The notes under the pieces: generated by a model | The model's database searches: none | Told to the model about the DNA's origin: nothing | The model's input: only the letters and a program-made list of their open reading frames with translations | In this document: positions 17,307-24,310 of the stretch, one piece after another | How the letters are laid out: the number at the start of each line of letters is the position of its first letter | Numbering within the stretch: the first letter of the stretch is position 1 | Assembly (NCBI RefSeq): GCF_002245535.1 | Contig: NZ_NKCN01000019.1 | Location: 1-64,000 of the forward strand | From: Mycobacterium lehmannii | Lineage (GTDB): Bacteria > Actinomycetota > Actinomycetes > Mycobacteriales > Mycobacteriaceae | DNA length: 64,000 bases | Direction: 5' to 3' | Program-made: the position numbers and the translations under genes

Positions 17307-18146
17307 CTACTTCGCGGCGCGCTTGCGCAGCGCGGCCTCCATGCGCTCGAGCACGTCGAAGTAGCGCGTCGGCGCGATCCGGGCCAGGGCGTCGAACATG
17401 TAAGCGTCCGGGCCGACGAGGATTCGGGACTTGCCCGCCTCTACGCCGCGATGGATGATCTCGGCCGCCTTGTCCGGCTGGGTTCTGGTCATCGCCGCGA
17501 ACTCCGCGACCACCTGGTCCTTGGTGGGTCCGCCCGGCTCGTCGCGGAATCGACCGTTGCGCACGATGTTGGTGTTCACACCTCCGGGGTGCACGTTGAC
17601 GGCGGACACGCCGGTCCCCCGCAACTCCTGGCGCAACGAGTCGGTGAACCCGCGGACCGCGAATTTCGCTGAGCAGTAGGCGCTTTGGCCCGGCATGCCG
17701 ACCAAGCCGAAGACGCTCGAGGTATTGACAATCACGCCCTCGTCCTGCTCGACGAGAATGGGCAGGAACGCCCTGGTGCCGTTCACCACGCCGTGAAAGT
17801 TGATGTTCCACAACCAGTCGTCGTCGTCGACGACGGCGTCGAGCACCGTGGAGCCCAGCGCGACACCGGCGTTGTTGAACACCGCCCCGATCGGCCGGGG
17901 CGCCCACGCGCGCACCTCGGCGGCGAAGTCGCGTTGCGCCGAGCCATCGCTCACATCCAGGACCTTCAGCAGCGCCGGGCCCCGCAGCGACGCCTCGGTC
18001 TCCTTGAGCCCCTGTTCGTTGACGTCGGCGATGGCCACCGGGCAGCTGTACGACGAGAGCCGCTGCGCCAGTGCGCGTCCTATGCCGGATGCCGCGCCGG
18101 TGATGACCGCGGTACGACCGCTGATCGTCCTACGCTGCTTGCTCAT
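17307..18146 (-). CDS. Short-chain dehydrogenase/reductase
   Basis: A 279-residue classical SDR. The cofactor motif TGAASGIG is near residue 17, NNAG follows in VFNNAGVALGS, and the catalytic YxxxK is in SAYCSAKFAVRG. The ATG at 18146 is chosen over an upstream in-frame start because GGGAG lies 5 nt before it. Upstream, GTACCG-ATA-CGGTAC (18176-18190) is a likely operator. The substrate is unknown. The far end abuts the convergent metallo-hydrolase gene. Confidence 0.85.
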   Translation of the reverse strand: MSKQRRTISGRTAVITGAASGIGRALAQRLSSYSCPVAIADVNEQGLKETEASLRGPALLKVLDVSDGSAQRDFAAEVRAWAPRPIGAVFNNAGVALGSTVLDAVVDDDDWLWNINFHGVVNGTRAFLPILVEQDEGVIVNTSSVFGLVGMPGQSAYCSAKFAVRGFTDSLRQELRGTGVSAVNVHPGGVNTNIVRNGRFRDEPGGPTKDQVVAEFAAMTRTQPDKAAEIIHRGVEAGKSRILVGPDAYMFDALARIAPTRYFDVLERMEAALRKRAAK

Positions 18147-18175
18147 GGCGACTCCCGCTCTGGTGGTACACGAAG

Positions 18176-18201
18176 GTACCGATACGGTACGCGTAGGTAC
18201 C
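18176..18201. promoter_or_regulatory. Candidate operator GTACCG-ATA-CGGTAC plus extra GGTACC
   Basis: A 6-bp inverted repeat with a 3-nt centre lies about 30 nt upstream of the SDR start, followed by another GGTACC at 18196-18201. The spacing suits a TetR-type repressor. No regulator gene is adjacent. Confidence 0.4.
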
Positions 18202-18209
18202 GCGGATGA

Positions 18210-18444
18210 CAAGGGCTATTCAGTCCGCGCGCCTACATGCTGGGCGGCGTGCAGTACGCGGAAGGCCACGCGCTGCGCGGAGGCCCCGACGCGACGGTAA
18301 AGGTCGTGGAGACGGCGAGGAAGTTGTGGCTTCACGACCGACATTGCCGCCTTCGACTCAGCCGTTCATTCGCAAGATCGTCAACCGGGTGCGTATCCGG
18401 AGCCGAGTAACCCCAAGTTGCAGCGGTATTTCGACGGCCGGAAC
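18210..18444 (+). pseudogene. Possible remnant of a decayed gene in two frames
   Basis: One frame reads GLFSPRAYMLGGVQYAEGHA... from about 18213 to 18330. After a +1 shift, another reads FTTDIAAFDSAVHSQDRQPG... from 18331 and ends ...KLQRYFDGRN at a TGA near 18444. Both fragments have protein-like composition and G/C-rich third positions, whereas the surrounding frames do not. There is no start codon or ribosome site. I do not recognise the family. A chance resemblance cannot be excluded. Confidence 0.3.
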
Positions 18445-18869
18445 TGACCTCGGGCACCCCGCCTCGAGTAACCACGGGGTCGCCTCCGATCTGCGCCTTG
18501 CGCCGAGGTCGATGCGGAGTGTTGCCGGCGACGTCAGATTTTGTGTGGCGGGGATGGGTTTGTGGGTAGCCGACTGAGGGTGGCGGGTACGGGATCGGCT
18601 GCGTCGGGGGCCCGTCGCAAGGTGGTCGTCGGCGCAGCCGGGGCGTTGAGAACACAGCCCTCTGCCGATGATCGCCGGTTCCAGCCCGTCGGATTCCGTC
18701 TGGGTAAGAAAATCCCTCGGGGAGGGGCGTTTTCTCATCCGTCCCGACACCTCAGCTCGGAACCGGGCGAGATTCTGACTAAAGGCTTCAGCCCATGATC
18801 GTGAATCGTGGCCGAGTGCTCACCGAAGTAGCCGAGGCATTGGATCGAAGGCAGAAATAACCTCTGAGG
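18445..18869. other. Apparently non-coding spacer before the tRNA cluster
   Basis: About 425 bases in which I see no credible gene. The frames on both strands are low-complexity Arg/Ser-rich translations without ribosome sites. The right end would hold the 3' trailer of the tRNA-Phe transcript. Confidence 0.4.
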
Positions 18870-18943
18870 TGGCCAGGGCCGGGATCGAACCGGCGACCTT
18901 CCGCTTTTCAGGCGGACGCTCGTACCAACTGAGCTACCTGGCC
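18870..18943 (-). tRNA. tRNA-Phe (GAA)
   Basis: A 74-nt cloverleaf on the minus strand. Acceptor GGCCAGG pairs CCTGGCC, the anticodon loop CTGAAAA gives anticodon GAA, and the T arm is GCCGG-TTCGATC-CCGGC. The discriminator is A, and CCA is not encoded. It lies 45 nt downstream of tRNA-Asp on the same strand, so they are probably co-transcribed. Confidence 0.95.
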
Positions 18944-18985
18944 CGGAAGGCACCGCTCGGGCGTAACCCAGATGCCTCGCCGCAA

Positions 18986-19062
18986 TGGCGACCCTGACGG
19001 GACTCGAACCCGCGACCTCCGCCGTGACAGGGCGGCGCGCTAACCAACTGCGCCACAGGGCC
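18986..19062 (-). tRNA. tRNA-Asp (GTC)
   Basis: A 77-nt gene on the minus strand including an encoded CCA (18986-18988). Acceptor GGCCCTG pairs CAGGGTC with one G-T pair. Anticodon stem-loop is CCGCC-CTGTCAC-GGCGG, giving anticodon GTC. The discriminator is G, as expected for tRNA-Asp. Confidence 0.95.
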
Positions 19063-19095
19063 TTGCTTGCGTCCCATCGTACGGGTCGCTGCGTG

Positions 19096-19168
19096 TACCC
19101 CCTACGGGATTCGAACCCGCGCTACCGCCTTGAAAGGGCGGCGTCCTAGGCCGCTAGACGAAGGGGGC
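19096..19168 (-). tRNA. tRNA-Glu (TTC)
   Basis: A 73-nt gene on the minus strand. Anticodon stem-loop is CCGCC-CTTTCAA-GGCGG, giving anticodon TTC. Acceptor GCCCCCT pairs AGGGGGT with G-T as the first pair. It is the first gene of the Glu-Asp-Phe tRNA cluster, and the promoter should lie in 19169-19290. Confidence 0.95.
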
Positions 19169-19290
19169 CCAGCCGAATCTCTCCGGGGTACTCGCAACGC
19201 GATGACGTTGGGAGCTTCGATAGCTTAGGTTATCGGCACCCGAATCCTCAAACGAGGCCGACGCGGGTCACCCAGTATCCTGTCCATCGC

Positions 19291-19363
19291 GCCCCTATAG
19301 CTCAGTTGGTAGAGCTACGGACTTTTAATCCGCAGGTCCCAGGTTCGAGCCCTGGTGGGGGCA
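19291..19363 (+). tRNA. tRNA-Lys (TTT)
   Basis: A 73-nt gene on the plus strand. Acceptor GCCCCTA pairs TGGGGGC, the D arm is GCTC/GAGC, the anticodon loop CTTTTAA gives anticodon TTT, and the T arm is CCAGG-TTCGAGC-CCTGG. The outermost anticodon-stem pair is an A-C mismatch, which is tolerated. It is divergent from the Glu-Asp-Phe cluster. An HNH-type gene starts 33 nt downstream. Confidence 0.95.
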
Positions 19364-19395
19364 CTGTTGTCGGGTACTGAAGGTAGAACCGTAGC

Positions 19396-19794
19396 GTGAC
19401 ATCCAGCCGCTGTCCGCGCTGCCGCCAGGATCGCCCCGCGTTCAATGGCACGTATTGTCCCGACTGCCGACGCGAGTACAACCGGGCGTACTACCGGCGA
19501 ACACCTGAAAAGAATCCGTCACGCCGCGACGGCAAACAGAAGGCGATCGCAGGCGCCAAGGCATACGTTCTGCAGTACTTGCTGACCCACCCGTGCGTCG
19601 ATTGCGGTGAAGATGACGTCGTGGTGCTCGAGTTCGACCACGTGACAGGAAACAAGCTCCGTGACGTCGGAGCGATGGCGCGCGCCGGCTGGAACCTGGC
19701 CGCCATACAAGCCGAGATCGCGAAGTGTGAAGTTCGCTGCGCGAATTGCCATCGACGAATCACCGCGCGGCGTCGACATAACCGACCGGCCTGA
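19396..19794 (+). CDS. HNH-type nuclease-like zinc-binding protein
   Basis: A 132-residue protein with two cysteine pairs at the N-terminus (CPRCRQDRPAFNGTYCPDC, about residues 6-24) and a C-terminal HNH-like module: CVDCG, LEFDHVTGNK, then CANCHRRITARR. The DH and CxxC...CxxC layout fits zinc-bound HNH nucleases of phage and mobile DNA. The substrate and activity are unknown. The GTG start is 33 nt beyond tRNA-Lys. tRNA 3' ends are common integration sites, but I find no duplicated tRNA end or integrase here. It is conserved enough in form to be an intact gene. Confidence 0.65.
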   Translation: MTSSRCPRCRQDRPAFNGTYCPDCRREYNRAYYRRTPEKNPSRRDGKQKAIAGAKAYVLQYLLTHPCVDCGEDDVVVLEFDHVTGNKLRDVGAMARAGWNLAAIQAEIAKCEVRCANCHRRITARRRHNRPA

Positions 19795-19825
19795 TCGGCA
19801 GCACTTCTCGCGCCTAATCGCCGAA

Positions 19826-20860
19826 TCAGACCTGCGGGCAATAGAACTGCGGCTGACCCCGGTACTCGACTGGCGGGAGGTTGCGCGCCGGCGTCTCGAC
19901 CAGCGGCGCGTCTGCAGGCAGCCGACCCGTGGCACGGTCCATCGCGGAACGCTTGCGCGGATGCATCAGCCACCGCTTGGGCAACACCTTGGTCGCCAGC
20001 GTCACAACATCGCAGAAGCGCCGGTGCAACCACTCCTGTCGAGGTGACCAGGTGTAACCCATCAGCTCCCGAACCGGCGGATCGTAGAGGGCGACGGTCA
20101 TGAACGTCAGAAAGCGCTGCATCACTTTGAGGTTCAGCCGCCACAACGGATCCGGAACCCACTCCAGCGAAGGGTGTTTGGGCATCGTCGAGAGATCCAT
20201 CACCTCGCGGGCGGCCCAGTTGTTCTCCAAGACGTTGTTGCACATGTGATCCCAGTACTCCTGGAATTCTTCCCACGTCTTGGGCACGGGCCGCATGCTC
20301 ATCCCGTACATCCGGTACCAGGTGATGTGTTCGTCGAACAGCTGCCGCTTCTGGTCCTCGGTCAGCCCGCCGCCGAACTTCTCGGCGGCCAGCAGGGTCG
20401 ACTTGAAGAACGTCGCGTGCGCCCAGTAGAAGACGTCGGGGTTGAGCGCGCTGTACCTTCGGCCGCGCTCGTCGGTGCCCTTGATGCCGATGTGGTAGTC
20501 GCGGACCTCCGCGCCTGTCCTCGGTGCGCGATCACCGTCGAACACCACGCCGCCGATGGGGTAGATCGAACGCAGCAGCCGCGGAATCCGCTCAAGGAAG
20601 AAGATCGAGTGCTCCTGCACCGCGGCGCCCAACTGCGGGTGCATGTTCTGCATAGAGCCCGCCCAGGTGCCCTGGAACAGGCCGGTCCACTGACCGAAGT
20701 ACCGCCACGTCAGCGAGTCGGGGCCCAGCGGCAGCGGTGGCGCGTCGTAGCCGCCGGAGGTCACCGGACAGCCCGCAGCCAGCGAGGAAGAACCCTCCTG
20801 CCCTCCCGACGGGCGGCGCTCCCGGGACACGGGGCACGTTTCAGACGTATCTTGAGTCAC
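19826..20860 (-). CDS. MpaB/rubber-oxygenase-like (DUF2236) protein
   Basis: A 344-residue all-helical protein of the MpaB/latex-clearing oxygenase family (DUF2236), whose studied members are haem b oxygenases that cleave isoprenoid double bonds. Family features are DRAPRTGAEVRDYHIGIKG (about residues 110-128, with the conserved Arg-Thr and a His), YWAHATFFKS and the long helix around EEFQEYWDHMCNN. M. tuberculosis has related proteins near desA1 (Rv0825c/Rv0826 region). The substrate is unknown. The GTG-started gene is divergent from a TetR gene, and a near-palindrome at 20866-20883 lies by its start. Confidence 0.8.
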   Translation of the reverse strand: MTQDTSETCPVSRERRPSGGQEGSSSLAAGCPVTSGGYDAPPLPLGPDSLTWRYFGQWTGLFQGTWAGSMQNMHPQLGAAVQEHSIFFLERIPRLLRSIYPIGGVVFDGDRAPRTGAEVRDYHIGIKGTDERGRRYSALNPDVFYWAHATFFKSTLLAAEKFGGGLTEDQKRQLFDEHITWYRMYGMSMRPVPKTWEEFQEYWDHMCNNVLENNWAAREVMDLSTMPKHPSLEWVPDPLWRLNLKVMQRFLTFMTVALYDPPVRELMGYTWSPRQEWLHRRFCDVVTLATKVLPKRWLMHPRKRSAMDRATGRLPADAPLVETPARNLPPVEYRGQPQFYCPQV

Positions 20861-20865
20861 TGGTG

Positions 20866-20883
20866 TACTTCCGTCCGGAGGTA
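20866..20883. promoter_or_regulatory. Candidate TetR operator between mpaB-like and tetR genes
   Basis: TACTTCCG-TC-CGGAGGTA is an 18-bp near-palindrome with one mismatched pair. It lies 6 nt upstream of the MpaB-like start and 47 nt before the tetR start, a normal place for a TetR repressor acting on both genes. Confidence 0.5.
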
Positions 20884-20930
20884 GCAGGATTTCTGACTAC
20901 GGGCGTTGTCATACCGAGCTTAGGAGGGAT

Positions 20931-21515
20931 GTGCCTTCGGGTCAAAGACGGGGCCGATGGTCGGGCGTGCCCTTGCAGGACCGTCAGGTGCTTCGCCGCG
21001 ACGAACTCATCGCCGCGGGAGTGGAGCTTCTCGGTGCCGCCGAGGGCCCGTCCCTCACCGTCCGCGCCGTATGCCGCGCGGCCGGGTTGACCGAGCGCTA
21101 CTTCTACGAAAGTTTCACCGACCGCGACGAATTCGTCCGCGCCGTGTACGACGACGTCTGCGCAAAGGCCATGTCCACATTGACCTCGGCCGAAACCCCG
21201 CGCGACGCCGTCGAGCGGTTCGTCGCCTTGATGGTCGACGACCCGACCCGGGGCCGGGTGCTGCTGCTCGCGCCGGCAAGCGAACCGGTGCTGACGCGGT
21301 CGGGCGCCGAGTGGATGCCCAGCTTCATCGAGCTGCTGCAGCGCAAACTCACCCGCATCACCGATCCCGAACGGGCGGCGATGACCGCCACCGGGCTGAT
21401 CGGGGCCCTGACCGCGCTGTTCACCGCCTACCTCAACGGCAGGCTGGCCGCCACGCGAGAGCACTTCATCGACTACTGCGTCGAGATGCTGCTCGGCCGG
21501 GTGTCGAGCTACTAG
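20931..21515 (+). CDS. TetR-family transcriptional regulator
   Basis: A 194-residue regulator. The helix-turn-helix covers about residues 24-68 (LIAAGVELLGAAEGPSLTVRAVCRAAGLTERYFYESFTDRDEFVRAVYDD), followed by a helical ligand domain. The GTG at 20931 is supported by AGGAGG at 20922-20927, 3 nt upstream. It is divergent from the MpaB-like gene and the space between holds an 18-bp near-palindrome, so this protein probably represses its neighbour and itself. The ligand is unknown. Confidence 0.85.
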   Translation: MPSGQRRGRWSGVPLQDRQVLRRDELIAAGVELLGAAEGPSLTVRAVCRAAGLTERYFYESFTDRDEFVRAVYDDVCAKAMSTLTSAETPRDAVERFVALMVDDPTRGRVLLLAPASEPVLTRSGAEWMPSFIELLQRKLTRITDPERAAMTATGLIGALTALFTAYLNGRLAATREHFIDYCVEMLLGRVSSY

Positions 21516-21521
21516 ACCGGC

Positions 21522-21938
21522 CTACGCGTCGGGGGTGACCGGCGCTTCCAGCTCTTCCTGCTCCTCGTTGGCGGCTTCCTCTTCGGCCTTGGACTTGGCC
21601 TCCCGACCGAGCGGATTGGCAACCGACGCGCCGGGATTCGTCGCCGTCGCATAACCACCCGCGCAGTTCAGCGCGAGGTGAACCTGGCTGCCCGAGGCGT
21701 CGATGCGAAGAAACGACGCGTCCCAGGCGTTGGTGACGATGCACTCGCCTTGATCGAGTTTGTCCCCCACGCGGGCGGCGACCACCGCCGTGCCGCCCTT
21801 CTCCTCGATCGCCGAAACCGCGTCGGAGTAGGTCTGGCCCACGACGTCCGGGGCGGCTGCCGCCGTCGCCGTGCCGAACAGCGCCATCGCCGACACCGCC
21901 GCACCGACCGCGCTGATCCCCAACATTCGCATTCGCAT
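21522..21938 (-). CDS. Secreted PASTA-like protein, paralogue 1
   Basis: A 138-residue protein with a Sec signal peptide (MRMRMLGISAVGAAVSAMALFGTATAAAA, cleavage near residue 29). A PASTA-like repeat follows: PDVVGQTYSDAVSAIEEKGG at the start of the mature protein, then a conserved GECIVTNAW. Two cysteines (in GECIV and LALNCAG) probably form a disulfide. The C-terminal third is Glu/Ala-rich and ends in APVTPDA. Paralogues follow at 22096 and 22641. PASTA domains in other proteins bind cell-wall muropeptides; here binding is not established. The gene faces the end of the tetR gene. Confidence 0.7.
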   Translation of the reverse strand: MRMRMLGISAVGAAVSAMALFGTATAAAAPDVVGQTYSDAVSAIEEKGGTAVVAARVGDKLDQGECIVTNAWDASFLRIDASGSQVHLALNCAGGYATATNPGASVANPLGREAKSKAEEEAANEEQEELEAPVTPDA

Positions 21939-22095
21939 CGTCTGCTCGCCTCCGTGAGTGTGCTCCGGAGCGGCGCTGACGGGTGCCGTCCACCCCGGGG
22001 CGTGGATTCCACGCCACCCTCACGGGGCGGTGTGAACGTCGCGATGCGTCGAGGTTGACGGCGGGTGAAAACAGTTGAGCTTTGTGAAGCCCGCG

Positions 22096-22518
22096 TTACT
22101 CGTCAGGCGTGACGGGCGCTTCCAGTTCGCTCAGTTCCTGCTTGGCAGCTTCCTGCTCGGCCTTGGACTTGGCCGCGCGTCCGAGCGGATTAGCAACGGA
22201 GGCACCGGGATTGGTGGCAGTCGCGTATTCGCCGGCGCAGTTCAACGCGACAGACATCTCGTTCGAGTCGGCCTGGCTGATCCGCAGGAACGACGAGTCC
22301 CAGATGTTGGTGACGATGCAATCGCCGAGGTCGAGCTTGTCGCCGACCCGGGAGGCGACCACTGCCGTCCCGCCGGCGTTCTCGATCTGTTGCTGAGCGT
22401 CGGAGTACTTCATGCCCACGACGCTGGGAGCGGCCGAGGCGGTGCCCGAGCCCAAAACGACAGCCGACGCCGCAACGCTCATCGCCGACATGAAGCCGAT
22501 GGAGAGGATCTTCTTCAC
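22096..22518 (-). CDS. Secreted PASTA-like protein, paralogue 2
   Basis: A 140-residue paralogue. A GTG at 22518 is chosen because it begins a clean signal peptide (MKKILSIGFMSAMSVAASAV...ASAAP) and GGAGG precedes it by 9 nt; a TTG 9 nt upstream is less likely. The mature part VVGMKYSDAQQQIENAGGTA and GDCIVTNIWDSSFLR parallels paralogue 1, including the two cysteines and the tail APVTPDE. It is 157 nt upstream of paralogue 1 on the same strand, so each may have its own promoter. Confidence 0.7.
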   Translation of the reverse strand: MKKILSIGFMSAMSVAASAVVLGSGTASAAPSVVGMKYSDAQQQIENAGGTAVVASRVGDKLDLGDCIVTNIWDSSFLRISQADSNEMSVALNCAGEYATATNPGASVANPLGRAAKSKAEQEAAKQELSELEAPVTPDE

Positions 22519-22640
22519 GTGCCCCAACCTCCGTGTCCGGGCGATGACCGCCGAGTAAACGCTGGTGGCAGTCTATTGCGGTTCGGTATACACCGCCACC
22601 GGAGCGAAGCGCCGGTTGTGGAGGTCAGACGGGCGAGAAC

Positions 22641-23099
22641 TCAGTTGTCCGGCGTGACGGGAGCGGCCAGTTCCTGCTCTTCCAACCTCGCCGCCTCGCG
22701 CGCGGCTTTCGCCTGCTGACGTTGCTGCTCGGCCTTGGCGTCGCGGCCGACGGGGCTCATCGCGGAGTTGCCCGGCGCGCCGGGCGCGGCGACCGCGGCA
22801 TTGCAGTTCAGGGCCACCATGACATCGCTGTTGGAGACCGGGCGCCCCCGCGAGTTCGGGCGGCGGACAGCGGCATCCCACGCGTTCGTCACCAGGCAGT
22901 TGCCTTCGTCGGCGCTGCTCCCCACCCGCGTCGCGACCACGGCGTTGCCGCCGTACTGCTGGATGATCTTCTTGGCGTCTTTATATGGCCGGTCGACGAC
23001 GTCGGGAACCGCGTGGGCCTGGCCCGCTCCGACGAGCGCGGTACCCGCCGCTACCGCGGCGATGGCCGCGCCTGTCCACAGATGCCGCAACTTGAGCAA
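22641..23099 (-). CDS. Secreted PASTA-like protein, paralogue 3
   Basis: A 152-residue paralogue. The TTG at 23099 is preferred over an ATG 33 nt upstream because GGAGG ends 7 nt before it and it yields a standard signal peptide (MLKLRHLWTGAAIAAVAAG...AHA). The mature domain VPDVVDRPYKDAKKIIQQYG and GNCLVTNAWDAA matches the other two, with an additional Arg-rich insertion, and it ends in APVTPDN. It is the most diverged of the three and the first in transcription order, upstream of paralogue 2 by about 120 nt. Confidence 0.7.
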   Translation of the reverse strand: MLKLRHLWTGAAIAAVAAGTALVGAGQAHAVPDVVDRPYKDAKKIIQQYGGNAVVATRVGSSADEGNCLVTNAWDAAVRRPNSRGRPVSNSDVMVALNCNAAVAAPGAPGNSAMSPVGRDAKAEQQRQQAKAAREAARLEEQELAAPVTPDN

Positions 23100-23215
23100 C
23101 GCCCGCCCTCCGAGTCTCCTGTGATGCCGCATTCAGGGCGTAAGTGTTTGCCCGACGGGGATACTACATCGACGGATGGGTCTGGAGAGGCGGTTGTGAA
23201 ACTGTTGCCAGGAAC

Positions 23216-23244
23216 TTGATGTCACCGGGGGACACAGATATATT
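23216..23244 (+). promoter_or_regulatory. desA1 promoter (TTGATG, 17 nt, TATATT)
   Basis: A -35-like TTGATG (23216-23221) and a -10 TATATT (23239-23244) are separated by 17 nt. ACAGATAT occurs here (23234-23241) and again at 23262-23269 in the leader, forming a direct repeat 28 nt apart that could be a regulator site. The leader to the desA1 ATG would be about 60 nt. Confidence 0.5.
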
Positions 23245-23311
23245 GAGTGCAACCAACGGGTACAGATATTTAATGGGTGGGGCTCTCGCACGCGAGAAGG
23301 AGCAAGGATCA

Positions 23312-24310
23312 ATGCACGAGAATTTGACTGACCTACATCTGCTGCATGAGCTCGAACCTGTCGTCGAGAAGTACCTCAACCGGCACTTGTCGATGCGCAA
23401 GGACTGGAATCCGCACGACTACATCCCGTGGTCGGATGGCAAGAACTACTACGCACTGGGCGGCCAGGATTGGGATCCCGAGCAGTCGCAACTGTCGGAA
23501 GTCGCCCAGGTGGCGATGATCCAGAACCTGCTGACCGAGGACAACCTGCCGTCGTATCACCGCGAGATCGCGATGAACATGGGCATGGACGGCGCATGGG
23601 GCCAGTGGGTCAACCGGTGGACCGCCGAGGAGAACCGGCACGGCATCGCGCTGCGCGACTACCTCGTCGTCACCCGTTCGGTCGACCCCGTGCAGCTGGA
23701 GCAGCTGCGCGTCGAGCAGGTCACCCGCGGCTTCTCCCCCGGCCAGAACCAGCAGGGCGACCTCTTCGCGGAGAGCCTCTTCGACTCGGTCATCTACGTG
23801 ACCTTCCAGGAGCTGGCGACCCGTGTCTCGCACCGCAACACCGGCAAGGCGTGCAACGAGACCGTGGCTGACCAGCTGCTGGCTCGGGTGTCGGCCGATG
23901 AGAATCTGCACATGATCTTCTACCGGGACGTTTCCGAAGCCGGCTTCGACATCGCGCCCGACCAGGCGATGCACTGTCTGCACCGCGTGCTGCGCAACTT
24001 CAAGATGCCCGGTTACACGGTTCCCGAGTTCCGCCGCAAGGCCGTCATCATCGCCGTCGGCGGTGTCTACGATCCGCGTATCCACCTCGACGATGTGGTG
24101 ATGCCGGTGCTCAAGAAGTGGCGGATCTTCGAACGCGAAGACTTCACCGGTGAGGCCGCGCGCATGCGCGACGACCTCGGTGTGCTCGTCGAGGAGCTGG
24201 AGGAGGCCTCGCAGAAGTTCGAGGAATCCAAGCAGCGTCGCCTCGAGCGCGAGGCGCGCAAGGCCGAGAAGCTCTCCGCGAAGAAGGTTCTGGCCTCCTC
24301 GCCCTCATGA
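23312..24310 (+). CDS. desA1: Acyl-ACP desaturase DesA1
   Basis: A 332-residue soluble diiron desaturase acting on acyl-ACP and needed for mycolic acid synthesis in mycobacteria. The iron ligands are visible: E76 (LLTEDN), E107xxH110 (EENRHG), E167 (TFQELAT) and E197xxH200 (DENLHMIF). The ATG at 23312 is chosen over a long upstream extension because the protein then matches the family length (about 338 in M. tuberculosis Rv0824c) and AAGGA sites lie just before it. The C-terminal 40 residues are a charged helix. The stop overlaps the dus start (ATGA), so the two are co-translated. Confidence 0.95.
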   Translation: MHENLTDLHLLHELEPVVEKYLNRHLSMRKDWNPHDYIPWSDGKNYYALGGQDWDPEQSQLSEVAQVAMIQNLLTEDNLPSYHREIAMNMGMDGAWGQWVNRWTAEENRHGIALRDYLVVTRSVDPVQLEQLRVEQVTRGFSPGQNQQGDLFAESLFDSVIYVTFQELATRVSHRNTGKACNETVADQLLARVSADENLHMIFYRDVSEAGFDIAPDQAMHCLHRVLRNFKMPGYTVPEFRRKAVIIAVGGVYDPRIHLDDVVMPVLKKWRIFEREDFTGEAARMRDDLGVLVEELEEASQKFEESKQRRLEREARKAEKLSAKKVLASSPS

